Shown: positions 41,189 to 48,932 of the stretch, piece after piece
How the letters are laid out: the number at the start of each line of letters is the position of its first letter
How positions within the stretch are numbered: the stretch's first letter is position 1
Source of the DNA: Actinoplanes ianthinogenes
Lineage (GTDB): Bacteria > Actinomycetota > Actinomycetes > Mycobacteriales > Micromonosporaceae
NCBI RefSeq assembly: GCF_018324205.1
Contig: NZ_AP023356.1
Location: forward strand, 8,748,501 to 8,812,500
DNA: 64,000 bases
Reading direction: 5' to 3'
Program-made: the position numbers and the translations under genes
Notes under the pieces: generated by a model
Databases searched by the model: none
The model's input: only the letters and a program-made list of their open reading frames with translations
Told to the model about the DNA's origin: nothing

Positions 41189-41425
41189 GACCGCGCGGAC
41201 CACCCCGATCAGGCCCGCCAGGGCCAGCACCGACAGGTACGCCAGCACCAGCCGCACGTCGCGCAGCAGGCAGGCCGAGCGCCGCAGGCCCTGCCGCCGG
41301 GCGCGCAGGTAACCGGCCAGAGCGAGCCCGGCGAAGAAGACCACCGCCGCCGGCCCGCACACCCAGGTCAGGGCGGCGACGGTGGCGTACACGCAGAGCC
41401 GCAGCGGATCCGGCGGCTCGGTCAC
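41177..41425 (-). CDS. Small membrane protein, third gene of the radical SAM operon
   Basis: An 82-residue protein with two hydrophobic segments (VYATVAALTWVCGPAAVVFF and VLAYLSVLALAGLIGVVRAV) separated by a basic loop (RARRQGLRRSACLLRD). GTG 41425 overlaps the radical SAM stop as GTGA. It probably lies in the membrane with the Lgt-like protein. No family was recognised. Confidence 0.75.
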   Translation of the reverse strand: MTEPPDPLRLCVYATVAALTWVCGPAAVVFFAGLALAGYLRARRQGLRRSACLLRDVRLVLAYLSVLALAGLIGVVRAVGPW

Positions 41426-42963
41426 CGGGTGGCCCGGGACAGCCGCTGCGCGGACAGCGCCGGCCAGGCCTGCACCGCGCAGAACGGCGCGCACTGGTCC
41501 CGGTCGGCGCGCCGGGTGCTCACGTGCACGCAGCATTGCAGCAGCCGTTCCTCGATCATCGTGGCGATGTCCATGAACGGCTTCACGGTGATCCGTTTGA
41601 CCCGCTCGGCCAGCAGCGCCCGCAGCCGGTTGCGCCCGCCCGGCAACGCCAGCGTGGCCAGGGTGCCGATGCCCAGGTCGCAGCCGGTGCAGATGTCGCG
41701 CCACAGGTCGCCGATCCGCGGATGCGACAGCGACGACTGCTCGGAGAGCAGCCCGAGCAGCGACTCCCGCACGGCGCGGCGCAGCTCGGCCGGCAGGTCG
41801 GTGTCGGCGATCCGGTTCGCCACCGTCTCGGGCGCCTCGGCCAGCAAGGCCAGCAGCTTCTCGGTGCCGATCAGCGAGGTCAGCGAGCGCCATCGGCCGG
41901 CGTCGTCGCGGAGCAGGTAACCGACCGAGCAGCAGTGCGGATGCGAGCAGGGCAGCGCGGTCAGGTCACGCCAGGTGACCCGCTCGCCGGTCTGCGGCCC
42001 GAGCCGGGCGAGCACGCCGGTGTGGGTGAGCCGGTCGAGCGGGTCGAGCGGCCCGGACCGGCCGGAGCCGAACTGGGGCTGCACGGTGACCCCGCCGACG
42101 TACGGGGTGTCGAGCGCGCGGTCGATCACCGCGCCGATCTCGCCGTCGTTGACGCCCCGCGCCGCGGTCATGGTCAGCGTGGTGAACACGCCGGCCGCCG
42201 ACAGCCGGTCGATCGCCTGCTCCTTCTGCCGGGTCAGGTCGGCCCCGCGGTGGTGGCGGTGACTGTCCCCGCTCACCCCGTCGTACTGAAGGTAGATCTC
42301 CAGGCGCTCCCGGTGCCGGACGACCAGGTCGAGCAGCGCGTCGTCGCGGGCGAGGGTCAGCCCGTTGGTGTTGAGCAGCACCCGCACGATCGGCCGGGCG
42401 GCCACCTCGTCGAGCAGTTTCGGCAGGTCGGGGTGCAGGGTCGGCTCGCCGCCGGAGAGCATCAGCACGTCCAGCCGGCCGTTCTCGCGGTCCAGCTTGG
42501 CGTCGATGCCGGCCAGCACGTCGGCGATCGGCACCGGGTGCCCGGCGCCCGGGCCGGACGCCGTGAAGCAGGTGGGGCAGCGCAGGTTGCAGCCGTCGGT
42601 GAGGTCGGTGAGCAGGATGCAGGTGTGCTGGGTCTGCATCTCCGGCAACCCGTCCAGGTATGCGGCCGGCACCGGGGCGAAGTTGCCGGTCAGGTCCGGC
42701 ACGTGCCGCTTGGTGGGCGCGGTCCACTGCTCCAGGTAGGACAGGATGGCCGGGTCCTCGTCGTACAGGGTGCGGATCAGGCCGTGCCGGGCGCAGCCGC
42801 GCTCCAGCCACACCCGGTCGTCGCGTACCGCCAGCCAGCCGGACAGCCGGGTCACCTCGGCCAGGTCACGGTCCGGGTTCTCGGTGTGGCAGTCCGGGCA
42901 GAACGCGTTGACGTACCGGTGGATCCGGTCGCCCCGCAGCGGCATCCCGATCATCTCGCCCAT
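41422..42963 (-). CDS. Radical SAM enzyme with N-terminal CPxC/CxxHG domain (Tes/MJ0619-like)
   Basis: A 513-residue protein. The N-terminal rubredoxin-like cluster is FCPDC (C22, C25) plus GCARHG (C57, H60). The radical SAM site is GCNLRCPTCF (C125, C129, C132), followed by MLSGGEPTLHP for SAM binding. Many further cysteines lie near the C-terminus (CSHPHCC, ICTGC, LLQCC, QCAPFC), suggesting extra iron-sulfur clusters. This layout resembles tetraether lipid synthase (Tes) and MJ0619-type methylases, as judged from motifs. Start ATG 42963 follows GAGGAG and lies 13 bp inside the Lgt-like gene. With two membrane-protein neighbours it may modify a lipid or prenyl/acyl chain; that is inference. 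Confidence 0.85.
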   Translation of the reverse strand: MGEMIGMPLRGDRIHRYVNAFCPDCHTENPDRDLAEVTRLSGWLAVRDDRVWLERGCARHGLIRTLYDEDPAILSYLEQWTAPTKRHVPDLTGNFAPVPAAYLDGLPEMQTQHTCILLTDLTDGCNLRCPTCFTASGPGAGHPVPIADVLAGIDAKLDRENGRLDVLMLSGGEPTLHPDLPKLLDEVAARPIVRVLLNTNGLTLARDDALLDLVVRHRERLEIYLQYDGVSGDSHRHHRGADLTRQKEQAIDRLSAAGVFTTLTMTAARGVNDGEIGAVIDRALDTPYVGGVTVQPQFGSGRSGPLDPLDRLTHTGVLARLGPQTGERVTWRDLTALPCSHPHCCSVGYLLRDDAGRWRSLTSLIGTEKLLALLAEAPETVANRIADTDLPAELRRAVRESLLGLLSEQSSLSHPRIGDLWRDICTGCDLGIGTLATLALPGGRNRLRALLAERVKRITVKPFMDIATMIEERLLQCCVHVSTRRADRDQCAPFCAVQAWPALSAQRLSRATR

Positions 42964-43712
42964 GCGGTCTCCTCGTGGCGTGCCCTGGCCAGCGTGCGCA
43001 GCCGCCAGCCGAGCAGCGGCAGGCAGCAGAGCAGGAAGATCTGCGAGCGGCTCAGCCCGGCCGCGACGACCTCGTTGCCGCGGACGAACTCGACCGTGAA
43101 CCGGAACGCCGCATAGCCGGCCAGATAGCCGGTGAACAGCGCGTCCGGGCGGCTGACCCGCTCACGGAGGGCGATCAGCACGGCCAGGGCGACAAGCTGA
43201 AAGACGATTTCGTACGCGAACGAGGGGTGCAGTGGCACGCCGGCCGGGGTGCCGGGGAACCGGGCGGCGTCGGCGGCGCTGAGCGTGACGCCCCAGGAGG
43301 CGCCGGTCGGGGTGCCCGGGCGCTCGGTGAGCAGGCAACCGACCCGGCCGACCGCCATGCCGGCCGCGACCGCCGGGGCGAACAGGTCACCGGAGCGCCA
43401 GGGGTAGCGGCACAGCCGTTTGGCGATCAGCACCCCGAGGTACGCGCCGAACAGGCCGGACAGGATGCTGCGCCCGCCGTACAGCCACTGCTCGGCCAGG
43501 TTCGGGTTGCGGCCCGGGTCGAGGTGCCGGGCCCAACCGGCGAGGCGGCTGACCAGCAGGCCGCCGACCAGCGCCCCGGCGACCAGACACCACAGGCGGG
43601 GATCGGAGCGGCCGCGGCGGCGTACCTCGTAGGTGAAGACGGCACCGGCCACGACGAGGCCCGCACCGACGAAGGCGTCGTGCACCGCCGCCGGAAGCAG
43701 CCCGATTTGCAC
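42951..43712 (-). CDS. Divergent prolipoprotein diacylglyceryl transferase (Lgt)-like membrane protein
   Basis: A 253-residue integral membrane protein with about seven hydrophobic segments. The segments RSILSGLFGAYLGV, MAVGRVGCLLTERPG and HPSFAYEIVFQLVAL correspond to the conserved Lgt motifs: the catalytic-Arg G-R-x-G loop and the H-P-S-x-x-Y-E motif. The canonical Asn residues after the Arg loop are replaced by C-L-L-T, so it is not a standard Lgt. It is the first gene of an operon with the radical SAM enzyme and a small membrane protein. It starts at GTG 43712 from a leaderless promoter. It may transfer a lipid-derived group to or from the radical SAM substrate. Confidence 0.85.
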   Translation of the reverse strand: MQIGLLPAAVHDAFVGAGLVVAGAVFTYEVRRRGRSDPRLWCLVAGALVGGLLVSRLAGWARHLDPGRNPNLAEQWLYGGRSILSGLFGAYLGVLIAKRLCRYPWRSGDLFAPAVAAGMAVGRVGCLLTERPGTPTGASWGVTLSAADAARFPGTPAGVPLHPSFAYEIVFQLVALAVLIALRERVSRPDALFTGYLAGYAAFRFTVEFVRGNEVVAAGLSRSQIFLLCCLPLLGWRLRTLARARHEETAWAR

Positions 43713-43736
43713 CGGTTTACGCTATAGCATGGACCG
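43713..43736. promoter_or_regulatory. Overlapping divergent leaderless promoters in 24 bp
   Basis: On the minus strand TAGCGT (43724-43719) is followed by six bases and the GTG at 43712. On the plus strand TAGCAT (43725-43730) is followed by six bases and the GTG at 43737. The two -10 boxes abut back to back within CGCTATAGCAT. The whole intergenic region is the 24 bp between the two start codons. Both genes therefore appear leaderless and share one symmetric melting site. Confidence 0.7.
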
Positions 43737-44378
43737 GTGCGCATGCCGGGAAAACCGAGCCCGTTACCGCCCTGGCAGGGCACCGAGCAGCGGCTGACCT
43801 CGACCCTGGCGGCACTCGGCATCCCGCCGGACGGGGTGTCCCCGCTGCCGCCGGGGCGGCTGCTCGTCGGCACGCTCGGTGATCCGCCCGGCATGGTGCG
43901 GGTACGCCGCGGCGTTCAGATCCTCGTCGCGCCACCCGGCGTCGACCTGCTCGCGGCGACCGCCGCCTTCTGGCAGAGCGGTGGCTGCGAGATCGTGCAG
44001 CAGGACGTTCCCGGCCGGGGCCGTCTCCTGGCGGCCACCGATCCGGACGGTTACGGGCTGGTGCTGACCCTCGGCGACGGTGACGCTCCCACCACCCTGG
44101 TGGTGGCCGGGCCCCCGATGCGGCGCTCGGACAACAGCCTGATCTTCGGTGTCCTCGCCGGCGTGATTCTCGGACCGCTGGCCAGCTGTGTCTCCTTCAC
44201 GCAGGCCCAGGGCAGCTCCCGGCACGCGATCCTGGTGTACGCCTGGCTCCCGGTGCTGCTGGCCGTCAGTGGCCTGCTGGTGGCGTGGCCGAAGAGCCGG
44301 CGGTTCGGCGTCGGGCTGCTGATCGGCGGCGCCGTGACCGGTCTCGTCCTCTCCGGGATCTGCTTCTCCGCTCTCTAA
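43737..44378 (+). CDS. Uncharacterised membrane protein
   Basis: A 213-residue protein. The first 125 residues are cytoplasmic (WQGTEQRLTSTLAALGIPPD; RGVQILVAPPGVDLLAATAA; GCEIVQQDVPGRGRLLAATD). Three membrane segments follow at about 130-210 (LIFGVLAGVILGPLASCVSF; AWLPVLLAVSGLLVAW; FGVGLLIGGAVTGLVLSG). No family was recognised. It shares a bidirectional promoter with the Lgt-like/radical SAM operon, which hints at a linked role. Confidence 0.7.
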   Translation: MRMPGKPSPLPPWQGTEQRLTSTLAALGIPPDGVSPLPPGRLLVGTLGDPPGMVRVRRGVQILVAPPGVDLLAATAAFWQSGGCEIVQQDVPGRGRLLAATDPDGYGLVLTLGDGDAPTTLVVAGPPMRRSDNSLIFGVLAGVILGPLASCVSFTQAQGSSRHAILVYAWLPVLLAVSGLLVAWPKSRRFGVGLLIGGAVTGLVLSGICFSAL

Positions 44379-44387
44379 CGCTCGTCT

Positions 44388-44753
44388 CTAACGCTCGGCC
44401 GCCGCCATGACCGCATGCCAGCGGGTGGCATCGAAGATCAAGGTGATCGCGGTGATCCGGCCGTCCCGGAGCCGGAAGTGCTCGGCGGTGCGCTGCGTGC
44501 CGACCGGCAGGGCGGTGTGCACGTCGTAGACGAGGGTGGCCTCGGACTCGCCGTACAGCTCGCTGATCATGTCGACGCCGGTGACCACCTGGAGGAACAT
44601 CGGGAGCCCGGCCAGGTGGCCGGTGCGGTCACCGGAGCTGATCAGCGGACTCCGGAAGGTGAACGTATCGGCGAGCTCGGCCGCGGCGGCGGGGATGTCG
44701 CCGGCGAACCGCGCCCGGTGGTACGCCTGGACGGTCTCGCGGGTGCTGGTCAT
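44388..44753 (-). CDS. SnoaL-like / NTF2-fold protein
   Basis: A 121-residue protein: TRETVQAYHRARFAGDIPAA ... FTFRSPLISSGDRTGHLAGL ... HFRLRDGRITAITLIFDATR. This is the standard nuclear-transport-factor-2-like pattern. ATG 44753 overlaps the MarR stop as ATGA. It probably binds or converts a small molecule related to the MarR ligand. Confidence 0.8.
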   Translation of the reverse strand: MTSTRETVQAYHRARFAGDIPAAAAELADTFTFRSPLISSGDRTGHLAGLPMFLQVVTGVDMISELYGESEATLVYDVHTALPVGTQRTAEHFRLRDGRITAITLIFDATRWHAVMAAAER

Positions 44754-45244
44754 CGGGGTTGCTCCTGAAGGTAGTGGGACAGTCGGCGCTGGTTCTCCAC
44801 CAGGCGCAGGCACAGGTGCCGCAGCTGGGCGGTCTCGTCGGCGGTGAACCCGTGGAAGTAGGCGGCCATCGCGGCCTGGGTGGGCCGGCGGAACTCGTCG
44901 AGCCACGCCAGCCCCGCGTCGGTGATCCGGACCCGGACCGCCCGCCGGTCGAGCGGGTCCGGAGTCCGTGCGGCGAGCCCGGCGCGTTCCAGCGTGTCCA
45001 CCAGGCCGGTCACGTTCCTGCTGGTCACGTCGGCGATGCGGGCCAGGTCCTTGACGCTCAGCCCGTCCTCGGCGCCGTTCAGGCTGATCAGGATGTCGAG
45101 GGCGCCGGGGCTGAGCCCGCGGTTGCCGGTGGCCCGCGCCTGCAGTTTCTCCAGGCCCCGGGCGGCGGCGCGCAGCGCGGCGGCCGCCTCCAACTGCCCG
45201 GTGTCGTCACCGCGCAGGAACCGGGCGAGCAGTGTCTGGTCCAT
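44750..45244 (-). CDS. MarR family regulator
   Basis: A 164-residue winged-helix regulator: SVKDLARIADVTSRNVTGLV, DTLERAGLAARTPDPLDRRAV, RVRITDAGLAWLDEF. The DPxDRRA wing motif is diagnostic of MarR. The start could be ATG 45244 or an in-frame GTG at 45256; neither has a ribosome-binding site. A 10-bp palindrome (AGTACGTACT) sits just upstream, so autoregulation is likely. The SnoaL-like gene is coupled downstream. Confidence 0.9.
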   Translation of the reverse strand: MDQTLLARFLRGDDTGQLEAAAALRAAARGLEKLQARATGNRGLSPGALDILISLNGAEDGLSVKDLARIADVTSRNVTGLVDTLERAGLAARTPDPLDRRAVRVRITDAGLAWLDEFRRPTQAAMAAYFHGFTADETAQLRHLCLRLVENQRRLSHYLQEQPR

Positions 45245-45259
45245 AGTGGGCGCCACTTT

Positions 45260-45269
45260 AGTACGTACT
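45260..45269. promoter_or_regulatory. Palindrome upstream of marR
   Basis: AGTACGTACT is a perfect 10-bp palindrome lying 16-25 bp upstream of the MarR ATG. It is a likely autoregulatory operator, by position. Confidence 0.45.
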
Positions 45270-45301
45270 TCTTAATTGCGCCATCAACTTGTCGCGGCCG
45301 G

Positions 45302-45307
45302 TAGACT
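45302..45307 (+). promoter_or_regulatory. -10 box (TAGACT)
   Basis: TAGACT fits TANNNT, 24 bases before the ATG at 45332, leaving a short leader with AAGGAGG. Confidence 0.45.
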
Positions 45308-45331
45308 GCCCTCGGCTTCAAGGAGGCCGGC

Positions 45332-46354
45332 ATGGTGGACTCCCCGGAGAAGACCCCTCGCGACGTCGTGATCTTCGGCGCGATCATCTCGGTGCTCAGC
45401 GTGAGCCTCGCGATCGTGCACCTGATCTGGCCGGACCTGCGGATCGACGCGGTGACCCTCGCGCTGCTCGTCGTCGCGGTCGTCCCGTGGCTCGGCCGGA
45501 TCTTCGCCCGGGTCGAGCTGCCCGGCGGCTGGAAGCTGGAGTACCGGGAGTTCAAGCGCAGCGTGGAGCGCGAACTGACCGAGAAACAGCAGCAGGTGCG
45601 CGAGCTCAGCCAGCGGATCGACCGGGTCGAGCAGTTCGTCGTCACCGGCGACACGAACGCGGACCGGGAGGGCCGGCTGCGCAGCGCCCTCGACGCGTTC
45701 CAGCAATACCTCGCCGGGCTGGGGTATCGGGGCGAGGCGCCGTTGCCGCGCATCCACATCGGACCGCTGGACGATCCGGAGATCCGGGGTGTCTACAGCG
45801 ACGACAACGCGTTCTTCCACGGCAGCCGGAACCTGATCGTCGTCGGGCGCTCCCTCGCCGACGACCCGGCGGTGCTGCTGCGCGAGTACAGCCACCACAT
45901 CCTGCACGAGCTCGCCCCCGGCACGGTCGAGGACTGGACCGGCGGCGGCCTCTGGGACGCGGCGTCGATCCACTCCGCGCTGGCGGACTATTTTCCGTGC
46001 AGCTTCCAGGACGATCCGTGTTTCGCCCGTGCCTCGGCCGCGGTGTGGCGCAGCCTCGGCGTGCTCGGGCCGGGGGACCGGTGCCTGCGCGACCTGAGCC
46101 GTGTGGTCCAGGCCTCGTCGGTCACCGGTGACCGGCAGAACCCGCAGCAGGCCGGCTGGGTCTGGGCCTCCGCGTTCTGGGAGATCCGCGGGCACGTGGG
46201 AGCGGCCACGCTGGACCCCGCCCTGCTCGACGCCTGGCGCCACTACCCGGTCACAGCGACCCCGCAGGCCGCCGCGGCCACCCTGCTCGACCGGCTCGGC
46301 GCGGACTTCCCGCCGGCCACGCACGCCTTCGCCAGCCGCGGACTCGCCGTCTGA
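45332..46354 (+). CDS. Membrane-anchored protein with a degenerate metallopeptidase motif
   Basis: A 340-residue protein with AAGGAGG upstream. Two membrane segments (about residues 13-31 and 41-56) precede a coiled coil (about 75-103, KRSVERELTEKQQQVRELSQ). The C-terminal domain contains LLREYSHHIL (residues 182-191) and, about 27 residues on, SALADYFPCSFQDDP. This pair matches the gluzincin pattern HEYxHH...EGLADYF...DP. The first zinc His is Arg184 and the third-ligand Glu is Ser215, while Glu185 and His188 remain. I infer a pseudoprotease, or an enzyme with altered metal binding. The family was not named. Confidence 0.7.
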   Translation: MVDSPEKTPRDVVIFGAIISVLSVSLAIVHLIWPDLRIDAVTLALLVVAVVPWLGRIFARVELPGGWKLEYREFKRSVERELTEKQQQVRELSQRIDRVEQFVVTGDTNADREGRLRSALDAFQQYLAGLGYRGEAPLPRIHIGPLDDPEIRGVYSDDNAFFHGSRNLIVVGRSLADDPAVLLREYSHHILHELAPGTVEDWTGGGLWDAASIHSALADYFPCSFQDDPCFARASAAVWRSLGVLGPGDRCLRDLSRVVQASSVTGDRQNPQQAGWVWASAFWEIRGHVGAATLDPALLDAWRHYPVTATPQAAAATLLDRLGADFPPATHAFASRGLAV

Positions 46355-46370
46355 GTGCCACAATGCTTCG

Positions 46371-47459
46371 ATGGATCTTCCGTCGAAGGGCTCCACGATC
46401 GCGTCGATCAGCGCCCGGGCGGTGAACCTCGCGCTGGAGCGGCCGGTGGAGACCGCCGGCGGCATCATGGTCACCACCCCGCTGGTCCTGATCGACATCC
46501 GGACCAGCGACGGGGTCGTCGGACGCTCCTACATCCGCTGCTACACAGCCGTGGCGCTGGATCCGCTGACCCGCCTGGTGGAGGCCGTCGGCGAGGCGCT
46601 GACCGGCGGCACGGCCGCGCCCCTGCCCGTCCAGCAGCGCATGCAGCAGATGTTCCGGCTGGCCGGCCCGCAGGGTCTGACCGGCATGGCGATGGCCGGC
46701 ATCGACATGGCCCTGTGGGACGCGCTCGCGGTCGCCGCCGGGCTGCCGCTGGTGACCCTGCTCGGCGGGGAGCCGGGGCCGGTCGACGCGTACGCGTCCC
46801 TGCGGGTGATGAACGCCCGCGCCGCCGCGGCCGAGGCGGAGCAGTTGCTGGGCGAGGGGTTCACCGCGTTCAAGGTCAAGGTCGGCGGCAAGCCGCTGGC
46901 CGGGGACCTGGAGGTGATCCGCACCCTGCGCGCGGTCGTCGGCCCGGACGCCCGGCTCATGGTCGACTACAACCAGAGCCTGACGGTCAGCGAGGCGATC
47001 GAGCGGGTCCGGGCGCTCGACCACGAGAACCTGTACTGGATCGAGGAGCCCACCCGGGCCGAGGACTTCGCCGGGCACGCCCGGATCGCCGAGGCGGCCG
47101 TCACCCCGATCCAGCTGGGGGAGAACTGGTGGGGAGCGCGGGACCTGGCGAAAAGCATCGCGGTCCGGGCGTCCGACCACGTCATGCTCGACGTCATGAA
47201 GATCGGCGGCGTCACCGGCTGGCTGCGGGCCATGGCGCTGGCCGACGCCGCGAGCCTGCCCGCCTCCAGCCACACGTTCCCCGAGGTCAGCTCCCACCTG
47301 CTGGCGGTCACCCCGGGCGCGGTCTACCTGGAGTACCTGGATCACGCCCGGCCGGTGCTGGCCGAGCCGGTCCAGGTCCGGGACGGCCGGGTGCTGATCT
47401 CCGACCGGCCCGGTAGCGGCGTCGCGTGGGACGAGGCCGCGATCCGGCGCCTCAGCTGA
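46371..47459 (+). CDS. Mandelate racemase/muconate lactonizing enzyme family (enolase superfamily)
   Basis: A 362-residue enzyme. The N-terminal capping domain ends near residue 130. The barrel carries FKVKVGG (general-base KxK), the metal ligands D in LMVDYNQSL, E in WIEEPT and E in QLGENWWG, then the conserved D in HVMLDVMKIGG and H in SSHTFPE. The KxK plus His arrangement is that of the mandelate racemase subgroup, so it abstracts an alpha proton from a carboxylate. The substrate cannot be read. The ATG at 46371 lies 17 bp after the preceding gene. The last 8 bp overlap the convergent HIT-like gene. Confidence 0.93.
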   Translation: MDLPSKGSTIASISARAVNLALERPVETAGGIMVTTPLVLIDIRTSDGVVGRSYIRCYTAVALDPLTRLVEAVGEALTGGTAAPLPVQQRMQQMFRLAGPQGLTGMAMAGIDMALWDALAVAAGLPLVTLLGGEPGPVDAYASLRVMNARAAAAEAEQLLGEGFTAFKVKVGGKPLAGDLEVIRTLRAVVGPDARLMVDYNQSLTVSEAIERVRALDHENLYWIEEPTRAEDFAGHARIAEAAVTPIQLGENWWGARDLAKSIAVRASDHVMLDVMKIGGVTGWLRAMALADAASLPASSHTFPEVSSHLLAVTPGAVYLEYLDHARPVLAEPVQVRDGRVLISDRPGSGVAWDEAAIRRLS

Positions 47460-48063
47460 TCGGGCTCCGGGAGCCGCCGGACGAGGCGATCAGCGCGTCG
47501 GCGACCAGCGCGGCATCCTGGTCGGCCAGGTCCGCCGGATACTCCGGCAGCAGGTCGTCCCAGACCGGCAGGAACGATCCGAGCAGCTGCGCCTGGCCCT
47601 CCGGGCGAGCGAAGAACCACAGGTGCGTGTGGACGGCGCCGTCGCCGAAGCGGTACATGTGGGCGCGCGCGATGTGCGGCACCGCCTGGAGATGCCGGAC
47701 GATGCGGGTGCTCAGCAGGCCCATCTCCGCGGCCATCTCGTCGGGCAGCTCGGCCAGGTCGTAGTGATCGCGCGGGTAGAGCATCAGGATCAGCGGCACG
47801 CCGCGGCCGGTGACCCGGCCCAGCCGCCACCGCTCGTTGAACCAGACGCCCTTGTCCCGGTCACGGCAGATGTCACACTCCGCCGGGTCCTCACCATGCC
47901 GCGGCTTCTCCGGCACGACCGGCGGCCGCAGCGGGGTGACCCGCAGTCCCTCCTGCTCGAACGGGCTGATCTCCCAGCCGGTCATGTCGGGCACCGGCAG
48001 CCGGTGGTCGCTGTCCGCGGCGGCGAGCGCGTGCTGATAGAACTCGTCCGGGGTCATCGCCAT
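47452..48063 (-). CDS. HIT-like domain protein
   Basis: A 203-residue protein. A zinc-type CDIC (ECDICRDRDKGVW) is followed by LGRVTGRGVPLILMLYPRDH and the closing histidine triad region MYRFGDGAVHTHLWFFARPE. The HxH spacing and the hydrophobic residues after it fit the HIT superfamily of nucleotide hydrolases and transferases. The ATG at 48063 is preceded by TACGCT and exactly six bases, a leaderless promoter. It is convergent with the enolase-superfamily gene. Confidence 0.8.
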   Translation of the reverse strand: MAMTPDEFYQHALAAADSDHRLPVPDMTGWEISPFEQEGLRVTPLRPPVVPEKPRHGEDPAECDICRDRDKGVWFNERWRLGRVTGRGVPLILMLYPRDHYDLAELPDEMAAEMGLLSTRIVRHLQAVPHIARAHMYRFGDGAVHTHLWFFARPEGQAQLLGSFLPVWDDLLPEYPADLADQDAALVADALIASSGGSRSPIS

Positions 48064-48069
48064 GGGCGC

Positions 48070-48075
48070 AGCGTA
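48070..48075 (-). promoter_or_regulatory. Leaderless promoter -10 box (TACGCT)
   Basis: TACGCT on the minus strand ends six bases before the ATG at 48063. There is no ribosome-binding site. Confidence 0.55.
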
Positions 48076-48116
48076 GTAGGCCGGAAATCGGTTGACGCAG
48101 GTGATGGGGTGGCAAC

Positions 48117-48932
48117 GTGATCAAACTCAGTACCGCGCTGTCCCCGGCAGACCTCGAGGCCATCGCCGAGCTGGAGCGCCGGGTCGTCGCGGCCGACGGC
48201 GGCCGTCTGAAGCTCGAGTGGGACGCGCTCCGCGGCCGCAGCGGACCGGACGTCGAAGACGTGCTGTGGTGGGAGGGCGAGCGGCTGCTCGGCTTCCTCG
48301 GCATCTACTCGCACGGCGCCCCCAGCCTCGAACTGGCCGGCATGGTGGACCCCGAGGCCCGGCGGCGGGGGATCGGCACCGCGCTGCTGGACGCCGCGCT
48401 GCGGGTCTGTCAGGCCCGCGAGCACTCCGAGGTGCTGCTGGTCGTGCCCCGCTCCTCGGCCGGGGGACCGGTCCTGGCGCAGCGGCGCGGCGGCAAGCTC
48501 GACCACTCCGAGCACGCCCTGCGGATGGTCGGCGAGCCCACCGCGGTGCCGGCCGATCCCCGGGTCACGGTCCGCGCCGCCACGCCCGACGACCAGGAGA
48601 CGGTCCGCGACATCCTGCGGTCGGCGTTCGGCTGGGCGCCGCCGACGGCCGGCGCCGACCCCAACACCCTTCTCATCGAACGCGATGGGCACCCGATCGG
48701 CACCGTCCGGCTGAGCCTCGAACCGGACGGCGCCGGCATCTACGGCTTCGCGGTCCACCCCGACCAGCAGGGACGTGGCGTCGGACGGGACGTGCTGCAC
48801 CGGCTGTGCCGCCAGGCCGGCACCGACGTGCACCTGGAGGTGGCGACCGACAACGATCGCGCCCTGCACCTCTACACCTCGCTCGGCTTCCAGCCGGTGA
48901 TCACCGAGGACTACTACGCGCTGCCCTACTGA
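48117..48932 (+). CDS. Tandem GNAT N-acetyltransferase (mycothiol synthase-like fold)
   Basis: A 271-residue protein with two GNAT modules. The first has GMVDPEARRRGIGTALLDAA and the second has FAVHPDQQGRGVGRDVLHRL, each with the R/Q-x2-G-x-G/A acetyl-CoA loop. The C-terminal YTSLGFQPVITEDYYALPY is typical. Two-module GNATs include mycothiol synthase MshD and other acetyltransferases; the exact substrate is not readable. Both loops look intact. It is convergent with the helical protein gene, overlapping by 7 bp. Confidence 0.88.
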   Translation: MIKLSTALSPADLEAIAELERRVVAADGGRLKLEWDALRGRSGPDVEDVLWWEGERLLGFLGIYSHGAPSLELAGMVDPEARRRGIGTALLDAALRVCQAREHSEVLLVVPRSSAGGPVLAQRRGGKLDHSEHALRMVGEPTAVPADPRVTVRAATPDDQETVRDILRSAFGWAPPTAGADPNTLLIERDGHPIGTVRLSLEPDGAGIYGFAVHPDQQGRGVGRDVLHRLCRQAGTDVHLEVATDNDRALHLYTSLGFQPVITEDYYALPY

